DNA of 64,000 nucleotides from Saccharibacillus sacchari DSM 19268. Its GTDB lineage: Bacteria > Bacillota > Bacilli > Paenibacillales > Paenibacillaceae. A model generated the notes under the pieces. That model did not search any database, was not told the origin of the DNA, and saw only the letters and a program-made list of their open reading frames with translations. Both the position numbers and the translations under genes were made by a program. Positions within the stretch are counted from its first letter, which is position 1. Each line of letters begins with the position of its first letter. Below, in pieces: positions 53,110-63,089 of this stretch. The DNA lies in contig NZ_KK073875.1 of assembly GCF_000585395.1 (NCBI RefSeq), positions 1,919,895 through 1,983,894 of the forward strand, read 5' to 3'.

Positions 53110-54417
53110 TTACTGCGAAGATCCCAACTGAATCCACGCTTGCTGAATTTCTTCGATCGCCTGCTCTTTCGTTTTGTTTTTACCGATATACGCCTGCATG
53201 ATCTCGCCGAATTTCTGATGGAACGTATCCAGCGAATAATTGACGGACAGGTCGCCGGACTTTTCGGTTTTCAGGATTTCGTCCATTTCTTTCGGCATTT
53301 GCAGGTCCGGCAGCGGAGCGTCTTTGATCGGCGGAATGACTTTGGCAACTTGGGAGAACCAGTTCTTGCCGTATTCCGACGTGTAGAGCCAGTTGAAGAA
53401 TTCGATCGTTTGCGGCGCTGCCGCCGAATCTTTGTTGATTCGCAGCGCTTGGTCGGCACCCGTGATGATCTGGGATTGTTCGGCTTTGTTGCTGACCGGG
53501 TAACCCATGATGCCGAGTTTGAAGTCCGGGTTGATCTTCATGATCGCTTCTTCGTCCCAGGCGCCTTTTCCGGTCATCATGGCTGCTTTGCCGGACGCGA
53601 AATCGCTGACTTCGGCGTTGCTGTCGCGTTCCAGCGGTTTGTCCGTGCCGTGCGCGATCGTCGTGTCGATGAAGGCGAAGAAGTTGTCCGTCAGGAGCGG
53701 ATATTCGCTGAACGTCGTTTCGCCTTTGATGAACTTGTTCACCAGCTCTTGCGCGGAGATGCCTGCATCGTCGGCCGCCGCGTCCACATAGTGTTGGAAG
53801 AAATGCTTCCATACCCACCACTCTTTGTAAGCGTTCGCAAAAGGCGTGATGCCTTTGTCTTCCAACTTGGCGATCGCGTCGTCCATCTCGGCAACGGTCT
53901 TCGGCGGTTCGGTGATGCCCGCTTGCTCAAATAGATCTTTGTTATAAATCAGAGCGAACAGATTGCCTTTGACCGGGAAGCCCAATACTTTGCCATCCAG
54001 TGAACTCATATTCGCGCGCACCGCATCCGTCATGGCGGCTGCCAGCGGCTCGTTCGTCAGATCGGCACTGTAATCCGCGTACGTGTCGATATCCCCGCCG
54101 GCCGTCGTCTGGAACACGTCCGGCGTGCTGCCCGCGGCGATTCGCGATTTAAGCACGGTATTGTAGTCGGCTTGCATGATTTCGAGGTTGATCGTGACGT
54201 TCGGTTTGACCTTTTTATACTCTTCGATGTAGGCATTAAATGCGTCCGTATACTCCGGCGAAGCGGTGAACATATTGATCGTGACCGGTTGATCGGCAGC
54301 GGCTTCTCCTGTGGCTCCGGTCGCTCCCGTATCGGCGGCCGGAGTGCTTCCGCAGCCTGCCAGCAATGACGTGCCAAGCAGCAATACCGCCGGCAGGGCA
54401 AACATTTTTTTGAACAT
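53110..54417 (-). CDS. Extracellular sugar-binding lipoprotein of an ABC importer
   Basis: 435 aa. Lipobox LLAGC (Cys at res. ~21), then family 1 extracellular solute-binding domain: INMFTASPEYTDAFNAYIEEY, VLKSRIAAGSTPDVFQTTAG, DLFEQAGITEPPKTVAEMDD, KAAMMTGKGAWDEEAIMKI. It binds an oligosaccharide or other sugar outside the membrane and delivers it to the permeases. It is coded downstream of the YesN/YesM regulators on the same strand, apart from its permeases, which are divergent across the regulators. Confidence 0.9.
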   Translation of the reverse strand: MFKKMFALPAVLLLGTSLLAGCGSTPAADTGATGATGEAAADQPVTINMFTASPEYTDAFNAYIEEYKKVKPNVTINLEIMQADYNTVLKSRIAAGSTPDVFQTTAGGDIDTYADYSADLTNEPLAAAMTDAVRANMSSLDGKVLGFPVKGNLFALIYNKDLFEQAGITEPPKTVAEMDDAIAKLEDKGITPFANAYKEWWVWKHFFQHYVDAAADDAGISAQELVNKFIKGETTFSEYPLLTDNFFAFIDTTIAHGTDKPLERDSNAEVSDFASGKAAMMTGKGAWDEEAIMKINPDFKLGIMGYPVSNKAEQSQIITGADQALRINKDSAAAPQTIEFFNWLYTSEYGKNWFSQVAKVIPPIKDAPLPDLQMPKEMDEILKTEKSGDLSVNYSLDTFHQKFGEIMQAYIGKNKTKEQAIEEIQQAWIQLGSSQ

Positions 54418-54658
54418 CGTCGTACCCCCTGTTTTCGAAAAGTGGAACGTGACGTTCTTCGATCATCTTGCAGCGAAAAACACCAGCGTGCCCGTTACCG
54501 CTATTGTAGGATAAGCTCCGACTTAAGCAGAATGTACATAAGCGGCCTGTTAGGGGTAAAAAAGTGGCCGGCGGAAAACGAACGGCTGGTTCGCGCAGCG
54601 TTCCTTGCACAGGCCTTTTCTCCGATTCGACTTGTTATCCGTATGCCCGCAAATCGGC

Positions 54659-56284
54659 TTACCCGTTGATCCGTTCGCCGGCTCCGCTTCGATACTCCGA
54701 CGGCGATACGCCATAATAATTGCGGAATGCCTTGCTGAAATAATTTTTGTCGTTATACCCGAGCATGTCCGAAATTTCCTGGATCTTCAGCGTTTCTTCG
54801 CCCAGCAGCACTCTCGCCTTTTCCATCCGCAGCTTCTGCATATATTCGTGAATGCCGACGCCGTACTCTTGCTTGAACAGCTTCATCAGATACTCGCGGC
54901 TGAGGAAGTACTTTTCCGTGAACATCGAAATCTTGATCTCTTCGAAGTAATGCCGATCAATATAGGCCCGAATGTCGCTGATATGAAAAGAAGCCCCTGT
55001 ACGATCCGCTTGGCGCGCTCGGCGACAGCATTGCTCCACCGCTTCCGTAATGCGTCGCTCCCATTGGGAAGCGTCGACCAGATCGCCTTCCTCCGCATCC
55101 CCGTTCGTCGCTTCCGTTTCAAAAAGCAACCGCTGCGCTTCCTCCAACGCCAAATAGCCGCCGGCTTTCAGCTCAACGATTGCATCTTCCGCGATTCGCT
55201 GCGCCTGCGCGGGCGCCCCGCTTTGAGCAGCGGCCGCAACTCGTGCCCACGCAGCCGCGAAGGCGATCGATTCCGGTAAAGTCGCTCCCGTTCCGATTCC
55301 CGGACGAGCTTCGCATACTTTCGCCGCTACTATGCCATATCCGAGTTCGCCAAGCTTTAGCAGATTCATCTCCCCTACTGTGCGACGGGCCTGCTCATAC
55401 GAGTCGGCAAGCTCCGCAATTACGGTCGACCCGGCCCCGTACCCGGCAATCGTACGCAATCCGAACAACCGATCCAGCGTCGGCAGCAGCTTTCGCAGAT
55501 AACTTTCGATACGGTATTCAAGCTGCTCTTCTGCACCGTTGTCCGAAACGTTCGGCAGATGACAGACGACAATCATCTCGCGGTGCGAAGCCGGATCGGC
55601 AAACCCGAAGCAGTCCATGCCTTCCGGCGCGCAGTCCTGAATCACGTTGGCAATCGCCGCATGGAGCAAACCCGTGTCCCCGTAAAAACGTCCCCGCCGC
55701 ACCCGATCGAGGTTCAACAAACGCAGGGAGACTCCGGCATGCAGCTTCGGGGATTCCCCGGATGCCCCGATCATCGCCAGCGTGTCGGCTTCGCGGCTCT
55801 CGTTGAAGCTGCGCCGAACGATCGAGAGATAGACGTTCTCGCGCAGCTTGGGAAGAGACACATTGAGCGTGCGACCCCGGCGCAGCAACTCCTCGGCTTT
55901 TTTCCGGCGCAGATTCAATTCCTCGACGGCGCGCTGCAACACGTCGTTCAGGCTATGCCGATTAACCGGCTTCAGTAGATAATCCAGCGCATGCGAACGA
56001 ATGGCCTGGCGTGTATATTCGAAGTCGTTATAGCCGCTGATCACCACGCTGAGCACATCCGGGTAGTCCTTTTCCAATCGTCGCAAAAACTCGCTTCCGT
56101 CCATCCCCGGCATCTTCATGTCGATCATCGCCAGGTCGATTCGGTGTTCCCGCAGCAGCGCCAGCCCTTCTTCGCCGTCGGTCGCTTCGTAAATGTGCGT
56201 GATGCCGAGCATGTCCCAACTGCCAAGAATTCGTATGGCTTCGCGCAGCGGTTCTTCGTCATCCAGAATGAGTACGCTATACAT
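54659..56284 (-). CDS. AraC-type response regulator, YesN-like
   Basis: 541 aa. Receiver domain with acidic pair D8/D9 and phospho-acceptor D55 (AMIDMKMPGMDG). A ~300-residue middle region follows, then a C-terminal AraC double helix-turn-helix (YIDRHYFEEIKISMFTEKYF, RVLLGEETLKIQEISDMLGY). Activates or represses sugar-uptake genes in response to the partner kinase. The start overlaps the kinase stop by 8 bases. Its targets are probably the adjacent importer genes. Confidence 0.9.
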   Translation of the reverse strand: MYSVLILDDEEPLREAIRILGSWDMLGITHIYEATDGEEGLALLREHRIDLAMIDMKMPGMDGSEFLRRLEKDYPDVLSVVISGYNDFEYTRQAIRSHALDYLLKPVNRHSLNDVLQRAVEELNLRRKKAEELLRRGRTLNVSLPKLRENVYLSIVRRSFNESREADTLAMIGASGESPKLHAGVSLRLLNLDRVRRGRFYGDTGLLHAAIANVIQDCAPEGMDCFGFADPASHREMIVVCHLPNVSDNGAEEQLEYRIESYLRKLLPTLDRLFGLRTIAGYGAGSTVIAELADSYEQARRTVGEMNLLKLGELGYGIVAAKVCEARPGIGTGATLPESIAFAAAWARVAAAAQSGAPAQAQRIAEDAIVELKAGGYLALEEAQRLLFETEATNGDAEEGDLVDASQWERRITEAVEQCCRRARQADRTGASFHISDIRAYIDRHYFEEIKISMFTEKYFLSREYLMKLFKQEYGVGIHEYMQKLRMEKARVLLGEETLKIQEISDMLGYNDKNYFSKAFRNYYGVSPSEYRSGAGERING

Positions 56285-58178
56285 CTTCTTCGCCTCCTTG
56301 CGGAATATGGAGAATTAATGACGTTCCCTGCCCGCCCGTCTCGATCGCAAGCCCCGCCTGCTCTCCGTACAAAATTTGCAGCCTCGTATGCAGATTTTGC
56401 AGCCCGATATGTCCGCCTTCCCGCTCTGTAAAAGGACGTTCCAGATAACCGAGCACTTGTTTGAGCCGAGCCGGATCAATGCCGGGCCCGTCGTCGCTTA
56501 CGGTGATCACCGCCCCGTTGTCCATGCGTTCGGCCCGAATCATGATCGTGACCGTGTCTTTCACCCGCTCCAGGGCATGCTTGATCGAATTTTCGACCAA
56601 CGATTGCACGGACAGCCTCGGAATTTGCAGGTTAAGCAGCGATTCATGCCACGCGTATTCAACCCGCAAACGACTACCGAACCGTGCCTTTTGCAGCGAC
56701 AGATAGCGTTCGATATGCCGCAGTTCGTCGCTCGCCGGCACGATGTCGCTTCCCCCGATGCAGTAACGCAGCGACTGGGCCAGATCGTCGACCATATCCG
56801 CGATATCCAGCCGTCCGCCGCGCAGCGCCTGGGTCGAGATCGCTTGCAGCGCATTGTAGAGAAAATGGGGATTCAGCTCCGCTTCAAGCGCTTTCAAAAT
56901 CGCGCTTTGCTCGACCAGCTTCATCCGGTAACGCTCGTTGATCAGCTCGTTCGTCCGTTGTACCATATCGTTGAAATGCCGGGTCAGATGGGCGATTTCG
57001 TCGTGCCCGCGCACCGGAGCCTGCGTCTCGAAGTCCCCGCCGCTAAACCGGTTCATCCGCTGCGCCAGCCGCGCGAGCGGCCGGGTAATCGCGCCGGAGA
57101 CGAACGCGACAAGCAGTGCCGACAACACCACGAAGCCCGCTCCGATCCACGTATTCCATTCCCGCGCCCGATTCGCGGCTTCGTAGATCCGGCTGTACGG
57201 CATCGGCTTCGCCAACGTCCAATTCCCTCCCGCCGATTCGTTCGCCATCAGCAGATAGCCTTCGCGTCCCAGCTTCCAATCGGCCGGGCCGGATTCGGCC
57301 CTCTCCAACGCTTCACGCAATCCGCCGTTGTCCGCTTCGCGGTAAAAAGCTTCATCGTCCGTGTAGTACGGAGCGCCGTCCGCGCCGAGCAGCAGCAGAT
57401 GCTCCCCGTCTTCCAGCGGCGTATCCCGCACGATCGTGTCCAGCGCGGAAGGATTGACGTAGACCGTCAGCACGGCCTGCGGTTGGCGCGACGCGATCGA
57501 TCGCAGCACGCGGTGGTACGCGAGAGAGCGTTCGGAATGATCAGCGTTACCCGACTTGCCGGAGGCCGGATTCGGTGCGGCTTCCGCTGCGAGATCGTCG
57601 TTCGACGATGCCGTATCCTCTCTTGCTGCAACGATCAGTGAACGATACAACTGATTATCCGGCCGCTTCAGCAGCAGATTGTACCAATCCGTGTCGGCTG
57701 TCCCTTCGTCGGCCGAAGCCCGGATCACGATATTATACGCCTCGCGGGTCAGCGCATACGTTTTCCCTTCGCCCACGATGTACAAGTCCAGCCCGGCCAG
57801 ATCGCTGCGCGAATAATACATCCGGCGCAAATAATTTTCCAGGTACATCCGCGACGAATAATCATCGCCTTCGTTCAGCACCGCATGGATCAGATCGTCG
57901 TACTGAAGCTGGGGCAGCGTGAACTGGGCGATGCCGTCCATATAGTCTTTCACGTTCCGGTTAACCAGCAGCAGATTGTTCGACGTGGCGTCGATACTGT
58001 GCCGGATCGCTTCCCCGCGAAGCCGCTGATGCGACACGACGCTGAGCGATACGACAACCAGCAGAACAATCGTGGTAAAAGGCACAAACAACTTGTACGC
58101 CAATCGCCCCGTCAGCGTGTTCCAGGCTTTTTCGGCAGTACGTTCAATCTTGGCAATCAACGAATGGCGTTTGGGCAT
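56277..58178 (-). CDS. Sensor histidine kinase, YesM-like
   Basis: 633 aa. TM1 (FVPFTTIVLLVVVSLSVVS), a large extracytoplasmic sensor (res. ~60-320), TM2 (WIGAGFVVLSALLVAFVSGA), HAMP, then a His_kinase domain with phospho-acceptor His in LNPHFLYNALQAIS and a HATPase domain (LVENSIKHAL, DDGPGID, GLQNLHTRL). Detects the sugar or its binding protein and phosphorylates the YesN-like regulator. AGGTG lies 7 bases upstream of the ATG. Confidence 0.92.
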   Translation of the reverse strand: MPKRHSLIAKIERTAEKAWNTLTGRLAYKLFVPFTTIVLLVVVSLSVVSHQRLRGEAIRHSIDATSNNLLLVNRNVKDYMDGIAQFTLPQLQYDDLIHAVLNEGDDYSSRMYLENYLRRMYYSRSDLAGLDLYIVGEGKTYALTREAYNIVIRASADEGTADTDWYNLLLKRPDNQLYRSLIVAAREDTASSNDDLAAEAAPNPASGKSGNADHSERSLAYHRVLRSIASRQPQAVLTVYVNPSALDTIVRDTPLEDGEHLLLLGADGAPYYTDDEAFYREADNGGLREALERAESGPADWKLGREGYLLMANESAGGNWTLAKPMPYSRIYEAANRAREWNTWIGAGFVVLSALLVAFVSGAITRPLARLAQRMNRFSGGDFETQAPVRGHDEIAHLTRHFNDMVQRTNELINERYRMKLVEQSAILKALEAELNPHFLYNALQAISTQALRGGRLDIADMVDDLAQSLRYCIGGSDIVPASDELRHIERYLSLQKARFGSRLRVEYAWHESLLNLQIPRLSVQSLVENSIKHALERVKDTVTIMIRAERMDNGAVITVSDDGPGIDPARLKQVLGYLERPFTEREGGHIGLQNLHTRLQILYGEQAGLAIETGGQGTSLILHIPQGGEEDV

Positions 58179-58345
58179 GGCAGTTCACCTTTTTACCCTC
58201 AAGAGTTTTCTTTCCTCCATTGGGTGTGGAATATCGCCATTCTATAATACAAACATCAGGAAAATCCATACCTTTTCAAGCAAGTTTGCAACCGCTTTAT
58301 TTTTGAAGGGTATGAATCGACCATTTACCGGAAAAGAGGTGCGCC

Positions 58346-59233
58346 ATGTTCAAACTGGGAAGAAAACGCGGGGAAAAGCTCGAATTCGGCTTGTTCACCC
58401 TGCCTGCCCTGATCTGTATCGCTTTCGCTTTTTACGTGCCGTTCATGATGACCGTCCGCTACTCGCTCACCAAATGGAACGGCATCGCGAAAAACCCGAC
58501 CTTCGTCGGGTTGGACAACTTCCGCCAAATCTTCAGCGGGGACGCCAACTTCGCGAACGCCGCCATCTTCACGCTCAAGTACATGATCCTGTATATCGTG
58601 TTGGTCAATGTATTGGCGATCGCATTGGCGCTGGTTCTCGACATGGGGCTGCGCTCGACCAACTGGCTGCGGGCCGCGTTCTTCGTGCCGTATATTCTCA
58701 GTCTGGTCATCGTCGGTTTTATCTGGAAATTCATCTTCATGCAGGGCTTCGAATCGCTCGGCGACTCGACAGGGTGGCAGGTGTTCGCGCTGAGTTGGCT
58801 CGGCGAGCCGGGACTTGCGTTCGTCTCGATTCTCGGCGTGTCGATCTGGCAATCTGTCGGCTTTTACATGGTCATCTATATCGCGGGTCTGCAAGCCATT
58901 CCAGGCGATCTGAAAGAAGCGGCTACCGTTGACGGAGCGGGTCCGGTGCGGCGCTTCATCAGCGTGACTCTCCCGCTGCTCGCGCCGTCGATCACCATCT
59001 CCGTATTCATGGCGCTGACCAACTCGATCAAAGTGTTCGACGTGATCTTGTCCCTGACCGCGGGCGGTCCCGGTGGCACCACGTACAGCGTCGCTTACGA
59101 CATCTACCGCGATACGTTCCAAAATAACCTGTACGGTTACGGCACCGCCAAAGCGCTGATTCTGTTCGTCGCCGTGCTGCTGATTACGATCGTGCAACTG
59201 TCCATTTTCAAACGCAGGGAGGTCGAAGCTTAA
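58346..59233 (+). CDS. Sugar ABC transporter permease (MalF-like)
   Basis: 295 aa with six membrane helices, start region FGLFTLPALICIAFAFYVPF. The EAA loop is AIPGDLKEAATVDGAGPVRRFISVTLPLLAPS, which docks the ATPase. With the next gene it forms the membrane channel. AGAGGTG RBS. No ATPase gene is in the window, so a shared MsmK-type ATPase is likely encoded elsewhere. Confidence 0.92.
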   Translation: MFKLGRKRGEKLEFGLFTLPALICIAFAFYVPFMMTVRYSLTKWNGIAKNPTFVGLDNFRQIFSGDANFANAAIFTLKYMILYIVLVNVLAIALALVLDMGLRSTNWLRAAFFVPYILSLVIVGFIWKFIFMQGFESLGDSTGWQVFALSWLGEPGLAFVSILGVSIWQSVGFYMVIYIAGLQAIPGDLKEAATVDGAGPVRRFISVTLPLLAPSITISVFMALTNSIKVFDVILSLTAGGPGGTTYSVAYDIYRDTFQNNLYGYGTAKALILFVAVLLITIVQLSIFKRREVEA

Positions 59234-59234
59234 C

Positions 59235-60092
59235 ATGTCCAAAACGATATCCGCAGCGCCGAAAAAGCGTGTGCGTCCCGGCCGTCTCGTGCTTGAAATC
59301 GGCATGGTGCTGCTGTCGCTCCTTTTCCTGTATCCGCTGATCCTGACCGTCATCAACTCGTTCAAAAGCTTCGCCGAGGTCATGAGCGACGTGATCGCGT
59401 TGCCGCAGTCGTTTACTTTCGAAAATTACACGTATGTCTGGAAAGCCGTCAATTATCCGCGGCTGTTCCTGAACAACACCGTCATTACCGTGATCGGGTT
59501 GCTCGGCATCGTGCTGTTCTCGTCGATCGCCGCTTACAAGCTGTCGCGCACTAATTCGCGCATGAGCGGCGTCATCTACATGCTCTGCATTATACCGATG
59601 CTGATCCCGTTCCAGTCGATCATGCTCACCGTGCTGCAAATCGCCAAAACGCTGAATCTGTCCGAAAGCACCTGGGGACTCGGCATTCAATACTGGGGCT
59701 TCGGCGCGCCACTCGCGATCTTCATCTACCACGGCTTCGTCAAAGGCATCCCGCGCGAGATCGACGAAAGCGCCACGATCGACGGGGCTTCCGGCTTCCG
59801 CTTGTTCTTTTCCGTCATTTTTCCGCTGCTCAAATCCGTTACGACGACTATTATCATCATCGACGTCATGTGGATCTGGAACGACTTCCTGCTTCCTCTG
59901 CTGATGGTCAACGGCTCGCCCGCCACCAAAACGCTGACGCTCGCCGCTTACACCTTCGTCGGACAGTACACGTCGGATTGGCAGTACGCGATGACGGCGA
60001 TGGTGATGGCAGTCCTGCCGTCGATCGTCGTGTTTATCCTGCTGCAAAAGTATATTGTGAGAGGGGTCGTGGCAGGGGCGGTGAAAGGGTAG
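59235..60092 (+). CDS. Sugar ABC transporter permease (MalG-like)
   Basis: 285 aa, six membrane helices. EAA loop GIPREIDESATIDGASGFRLFFSVIFPLLK. Begins one base after the stop of the MalF-like gene, with GGGAGGT in its 3' end. Pairs with that protein in the importer. Confidence 0.92.
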   Translation: MSKTISAAPKKRVRPGRLVLEIGMVLLSLLFLYPLILTVINSFKSFAEVMSDVIALPQSFTFENYTYVWKAVNYPRLFLNNTVITVIGLLGIVLFSSIAAYKLSRTNSRMSGVIYMLCIIPMLIPFQSIMLTVLQIAKTLNLSESTWGLGIQYWGFGAPLAIFIYHGFVKGIPREIDESATIDGASGFRLFFSVIFPLLKSVTTTIIIIDVMWIWNDFLLPLLMVNGSPATKTLTLAAYTFVGQYTSDWQYAMTAMVMAVLPSIVVFILLQKYIVRGVVAGAVKG

Positions 60093-60103
60093 GGATTGAT
60101 GCG

Positions 60104-60152
60104 AAAAAAGCTTGAGAGACCGTTGAATTGCGGTTTGCTCAAGCTTTTTTTA
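60104..60152. terminator. Bidirectional terminator
   Basis: Stem AAAAAAGCTTGAG/CTCAAGCTTTTTTT with inner GACCG/CGGTT, between the converging permease and WG-repeat genes. Confidence 0.88.
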
Positions 60153-60180
60153 ATAATCCATATGAGTTTCCCTTTCTTGA

Positions 60181-61254
60181 TCATTCCGACGAAAACCGCA
60201 CCTCGTTCCCGTTATGATCCACGTACCCGTACTCCCCCGTTTCCGGCCGCTTCACCAGCATCGCCCCGTTTTCGCTGCCGAAAGCCGCTTCGAAACGAGG
60301 TTCGATTCGGTATGCGCCGTTGGTATCGATATATCCCCACAGCCCGTTCGCGTCCTGCACGACCGCCAAGCCTTCGGAAAATCCTTTGGTATGCGGAAAC
60401 GTCGCCTGCACGCGTACCCGGCCGGAAGCTTCGATGAATCCCCACAGCCCATTCGATTCGAACTTCGCCAGCCCTTCCGTAAACGGCCCGACCTCGTCGT
60501 ACTGCGGCGGGATGATCTCGTTTCCGTCTTTGTCGATGAATCCCCATCGGTCCCCGCGCATCACGGCCGCTTTGCCTTCGACGAAATCGCGGGCCGCATC
60601 ATACGCGAACCCGGTCAGCGGATTGCCTTGTTTATCAATAAAGCCCCACTTCTGCCGCAGCATGACGACCGCATAACCTTCCTGAAAATTGCCCGCGTAC
60701 CCGTACACTGTATCCAGCGCCGTTTTTCCGCTCGGATCCATAAACACCATGCCGCCGGACTCGTCCGGCATCACGGAAGCGAGTCCTTCGGAAAAGGCGT
60801 TGGCTCGGTAGAATTGTTTGTTTAACACGTTCTCGCCGTTTTTGTTGATATAGATCCAGCTTTCGCCCGCATAGGCAGCCTGCTCGTCACTTTGTTTCAT
60901 CACGACGGCCATGCCGTTTTGAAAATCGCCGCCTTCCGCCTGAATGACCCTTTTCCCCGTGGCGTCGATGTATCCCGTATCCCGGCCGATCCGCACGAAG
61001 GCCAGCCCTTCCGAAAAATGCCGGGCTTCGTTGTACAACGGCGGCAGTACCAGCTCGTTCGCCGGATTCGCGTACCCGTATTTGCTGTCGACCAGCACCG
61101 GACGCCAGTCTTTGGAACGCAGCGTATCGGCGGCAGCCACGGGAGCGGGCGCATGGCGGAACCCGTCGTCTTCTTTCCCGTCTTTGCAGCCAAGCATCAA
61201 CAGCAGCACAATCGCAAAAGCGGTCAAGACCGCTCGAAACCCAACTTTTTTCAC
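60181..61254 (-). CDS. WG-repeat lipoprotein
   Basis: 357 aa. Lipobox LMLGC (Cys near res. 23), then about eight WG-type repeats (WGFIDKQGN, WGFIDKDGN, WGFIEASG, WGYIDTNGA) of ~40 residues each, with FSEGLA/FVEGKA between. Extracytoplasmic, membrane-anchored. Function unknown in this family; the repeats probably bind proteins or polysaccharides. Confidence 0.88.
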   Translation of the reverse strand: MKKVGFRAVLTAFAIVLLLMLGCKDGKEDDGFRHAPAPVAAADTLRSKDWRPVLVDSKYGYANPANELVLPPLYNEARHFSEGLAFVRIGRDTGYIDATGKRVIQAEGGDFQNGMAVVMKQSDEQAAYAGESWIYINKNGENVLNKQFYRANAFSEGLASVMPDESGGMVFMDPSGKTALDTVYGYAGNFQEGYAVVMLRQKWGFIDKQGNPLTGFAYDAARDFVEGKAAVMRGDRWGFIDKDGNEIIPPQYDEVGPFTEGLAKFESNGLWGFIEASGRVRVQATFPHTKGFSEGLAVVQDANGLWGYIDTNGAYRIEPRFEAAFGSENGAMLVKRPETGEYGYVDHNGNEVRFSSE

Positions 61255-61314
61255 CCGATCCCCTCCCGCGGCAAGTACGGAGAAGCAAATGTTCCCGACT
61301 CTCTTATGTATCGC

Positions 61315-61605
61315 TTAACCGTTCCGCGGGTGGGGCCAAACAGAATTCGAAGACTTGATCTCGTCGCATAACCGAAGAACTTCCGGCCAATTCGGCGAGC
61401 TGCGGAATGCCTGCATGTTCCATTCCCCGTTTTCTTGAAGCGAGACGACTTTGCCGCGAAGCTCGGAGCTTTTGCGCATCGTTTCCCGATCAATGAATCC
61501 GGATGCGTGCAGACGCTCCAAATTGGAAGGATGCAGAAAAAACAGGCCGCATTGGTTGAGGGTATGGATGTAACATTCCGTAAGATCTTCGTCACTCAGC
61601 GTCAT
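61315..61605 (-). CDS. Small hypothetical protein
   Basis: 96 aa, cytosolic, family not recognised: LSDEDLTECYIHTLNQCGLF, LERLHASGFIDRETMR, WPEVLRLCDEIKSSNSVWP. GGGGGAG 8 bases upstream of the ATG. Small size and its company suggest an immunity-like or accessory protein; that is inference. Confidence 0.6.
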   Translation of the reverse strand: MTLSDEDLTECYIHTLNQCGLFFLHPSNLERLHASGFIDRETMRKSSELRGKVVSLQENGEWNMQAFRSSPNWPEVLRLCDEIKSSNSVWPHPRNG

Positions 61606-61737
61606 CGAATTTCTCTCCCCCTATCAAGTTCGAATTTTAAAGTCGTCTGCGTTTCCCGTGTTGTTCACGACTCCGGCCAAGCTTTCCGCACGCTATTCGT
61701 TTAATGGATAAAGGATGCCTTCCGCCTCGATGCTGCT

Positions 61738-62229
61738 TCATACCTTCACCAGACGAGTCATCTCTTCGGATTCCGCTTCTTCATGCCCGGCTTGTCGCAG
61801 CGCTTCAATCACATTTTCCAATACCTTTTTCCATTCGGCCGTAAAAGCTTCGATGTCCAGCGTAACCGGACCGCTCCGGCGCAGCAGTTCATCCAGGCCG
61901 TTTCCGATCTCTCCCCATTTCGATTCGATCGTCAACCGATTATCGCTCCACTCAAACCGCCACTCGTGAGCAAACGTATTCGACACCCAATGATTGGTCA
62001 GCTTGCCCGAATGCCGACTTTGCAGTTCTTCGATGATAAGCAAAAGATCTTCGATCATGCAAGAGAGGTCGTACTTGTAACTCAGCAGGATCGGAATATG
62101 GTTCCATACCAGTACCGCATGCTCGCCGTGTAGGGGAAACACCGATTCCACCGCATCCCATGGCGTCTCGTCCTCCTCCGATCGAACAGGAAGGCTCTCA
62201 GGCGCTCCGGCTTGTATAAAAAATGACAT
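61738..62229 (-). CDS. Hypothetical protein, immunity-like
   Basis: 163 aa, cytosolic, acidic: VFPLHGEHAVLVWNHIPILL, DLSCMIEDLLLIIEELQSRH, FEWSDNRLTIESKWGEI, then a C-terminal helix. No family named. The start at 62229 has GGGAG 9 bases upstream; an in-frame ATG at 62256 is possible. Confidence 0.6.
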   Translation of the reverse strand: MSFFIQAGAPESLPVRSEEDETPWDAVESVFPLHGEHAVLVWNHIPILLSYKYDLSCMIEDLLLIIEELQSRHSGKLTNHWVSNTFAHEWRFEWSDNRLTIESKWGEIGNGLDELLRRSGPVTLDIEAFTAEWKKVLENVIEALRQAGHEEAESEEMTRLVKV

Positions 62230-62300
62230 ATTATTCAGCTCCCGACTTCTTACCATTTTCCTGATCATCCAATTTGACCGTTACTCATCGATCGGCTTGA

Positions 62301-62639
62301 TCAAGATTGCATAAATCTGATTTTGCAGCAAAACCCGACTTCGAAATTAGCAGCAGAAACCACCTTATACTCGATTGAATTTTCGAAGACATGCTGCGTG
62401 TAAAAAGTCATGCCTTTGTATTCCAAATACATCAAAAGTTTATGGAAAATGACGTTAACGTCCATGATACTGTACTTTCTTACATTGATATGAATCACGT
62501 ACATCGACTCGTACGCAGACACGAAAAAATTCTCGATTTGATCGATATCTGCAAGAAAATCGTTGATCTCGATATCCAAACCAGGGTCCAAGCCATAACG
62601 TATCGTTTTCGACACCAATTCAAACAACTCGTTTTTCAT
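62301..62639 (-). CDS. Small hypothetical protein
   Basis: 112 aa, cytosolic: DPGLDIEINDFLADIDQIEN, SMYVIHINVRKYSIMDVNVI, MTFYTQHVFENSIEYKVVS. Family not recognised. AAGGGA precedes the ATG. Confidence 0.6.
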   Translation of the reverse strand: MKNELFELVSKTIRYGLDPGLDIEINDFLADIDQIENFFVSAYESMYVIHINVRKYSIMDVNVIFHKLLMYLEYKGMTFYTQHVFENSIEYKVVSAANFEVGFCCKIRFMQS

Positions 62640-62704
62640 CGCTTATTCCCTTCTTTTGTTAGAGTAGGTTTCGGCTTGTCGATCGCTTCTTGTTTGTCTT
62701 CAAT

Positions 62705-63031
62705 TCATTCGTACACAACATCCAAAATCGTCCCTTTTCCCACAACCCGAGAACCTGCGCAGATAGAAAAAGAAGCGCCTACCTTGACCAAATGACCGAT
62801 CGCTTCGAATGCTTCTTCCTCGATCGTAAACATATGGATCAAGACGTCGTATGTTCTGCCTCTGTAAAGAATGTCGACTTCGTCTCGTGCAAGAATCTCG
62901 CCCGAAAATAACAGATCGTTCCCGAAATTGATCGCCGGCCTCAAAACATGTTTGGCTGCCAAATCTTTTGTTAAAGCATTCGTATTTTGCGAAGGGGTGT
63001 CTAAATAGATCGTCGCCTCCAACAGCAGCAT
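62705..63031 (-). CDS. Stand-alone EF-Tu domain-3-like protein
   Basis: 108 aa: MLLLEATIYLDTPSQ, NFGNDLLFSGEILARDE, and VKVGASFSICAGSRVVGKG match by eye the beta-barrel domain 3 of EF-Tu (the GxxFxIxxGxRxVGxG pattern). No GTPase domain. EF-Tu domain 3 binds tRNA, EF-Ts and some toxins, so a decoy or immunity role is conceivable but unproven. The start is the ATG at 63031 with AGAGGTG upstream. Confidence 0.6.
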   Translation of the reverse strand: MLLLEATIYLDTPSQNTNALTKDLAAKHVLRPAINFGNDLLFSGEILARDEVDILYRGRTYDVLIHMFTIEEEAFEAIGHLVKVGASFSICAGSRVVGKGTILDVVYE

Positions 63032-63089
63032 GCTACACCTCTTTCGATCTTCGGCGTGGAACAAAACGTATCCCGTATTTCTAAAAATC

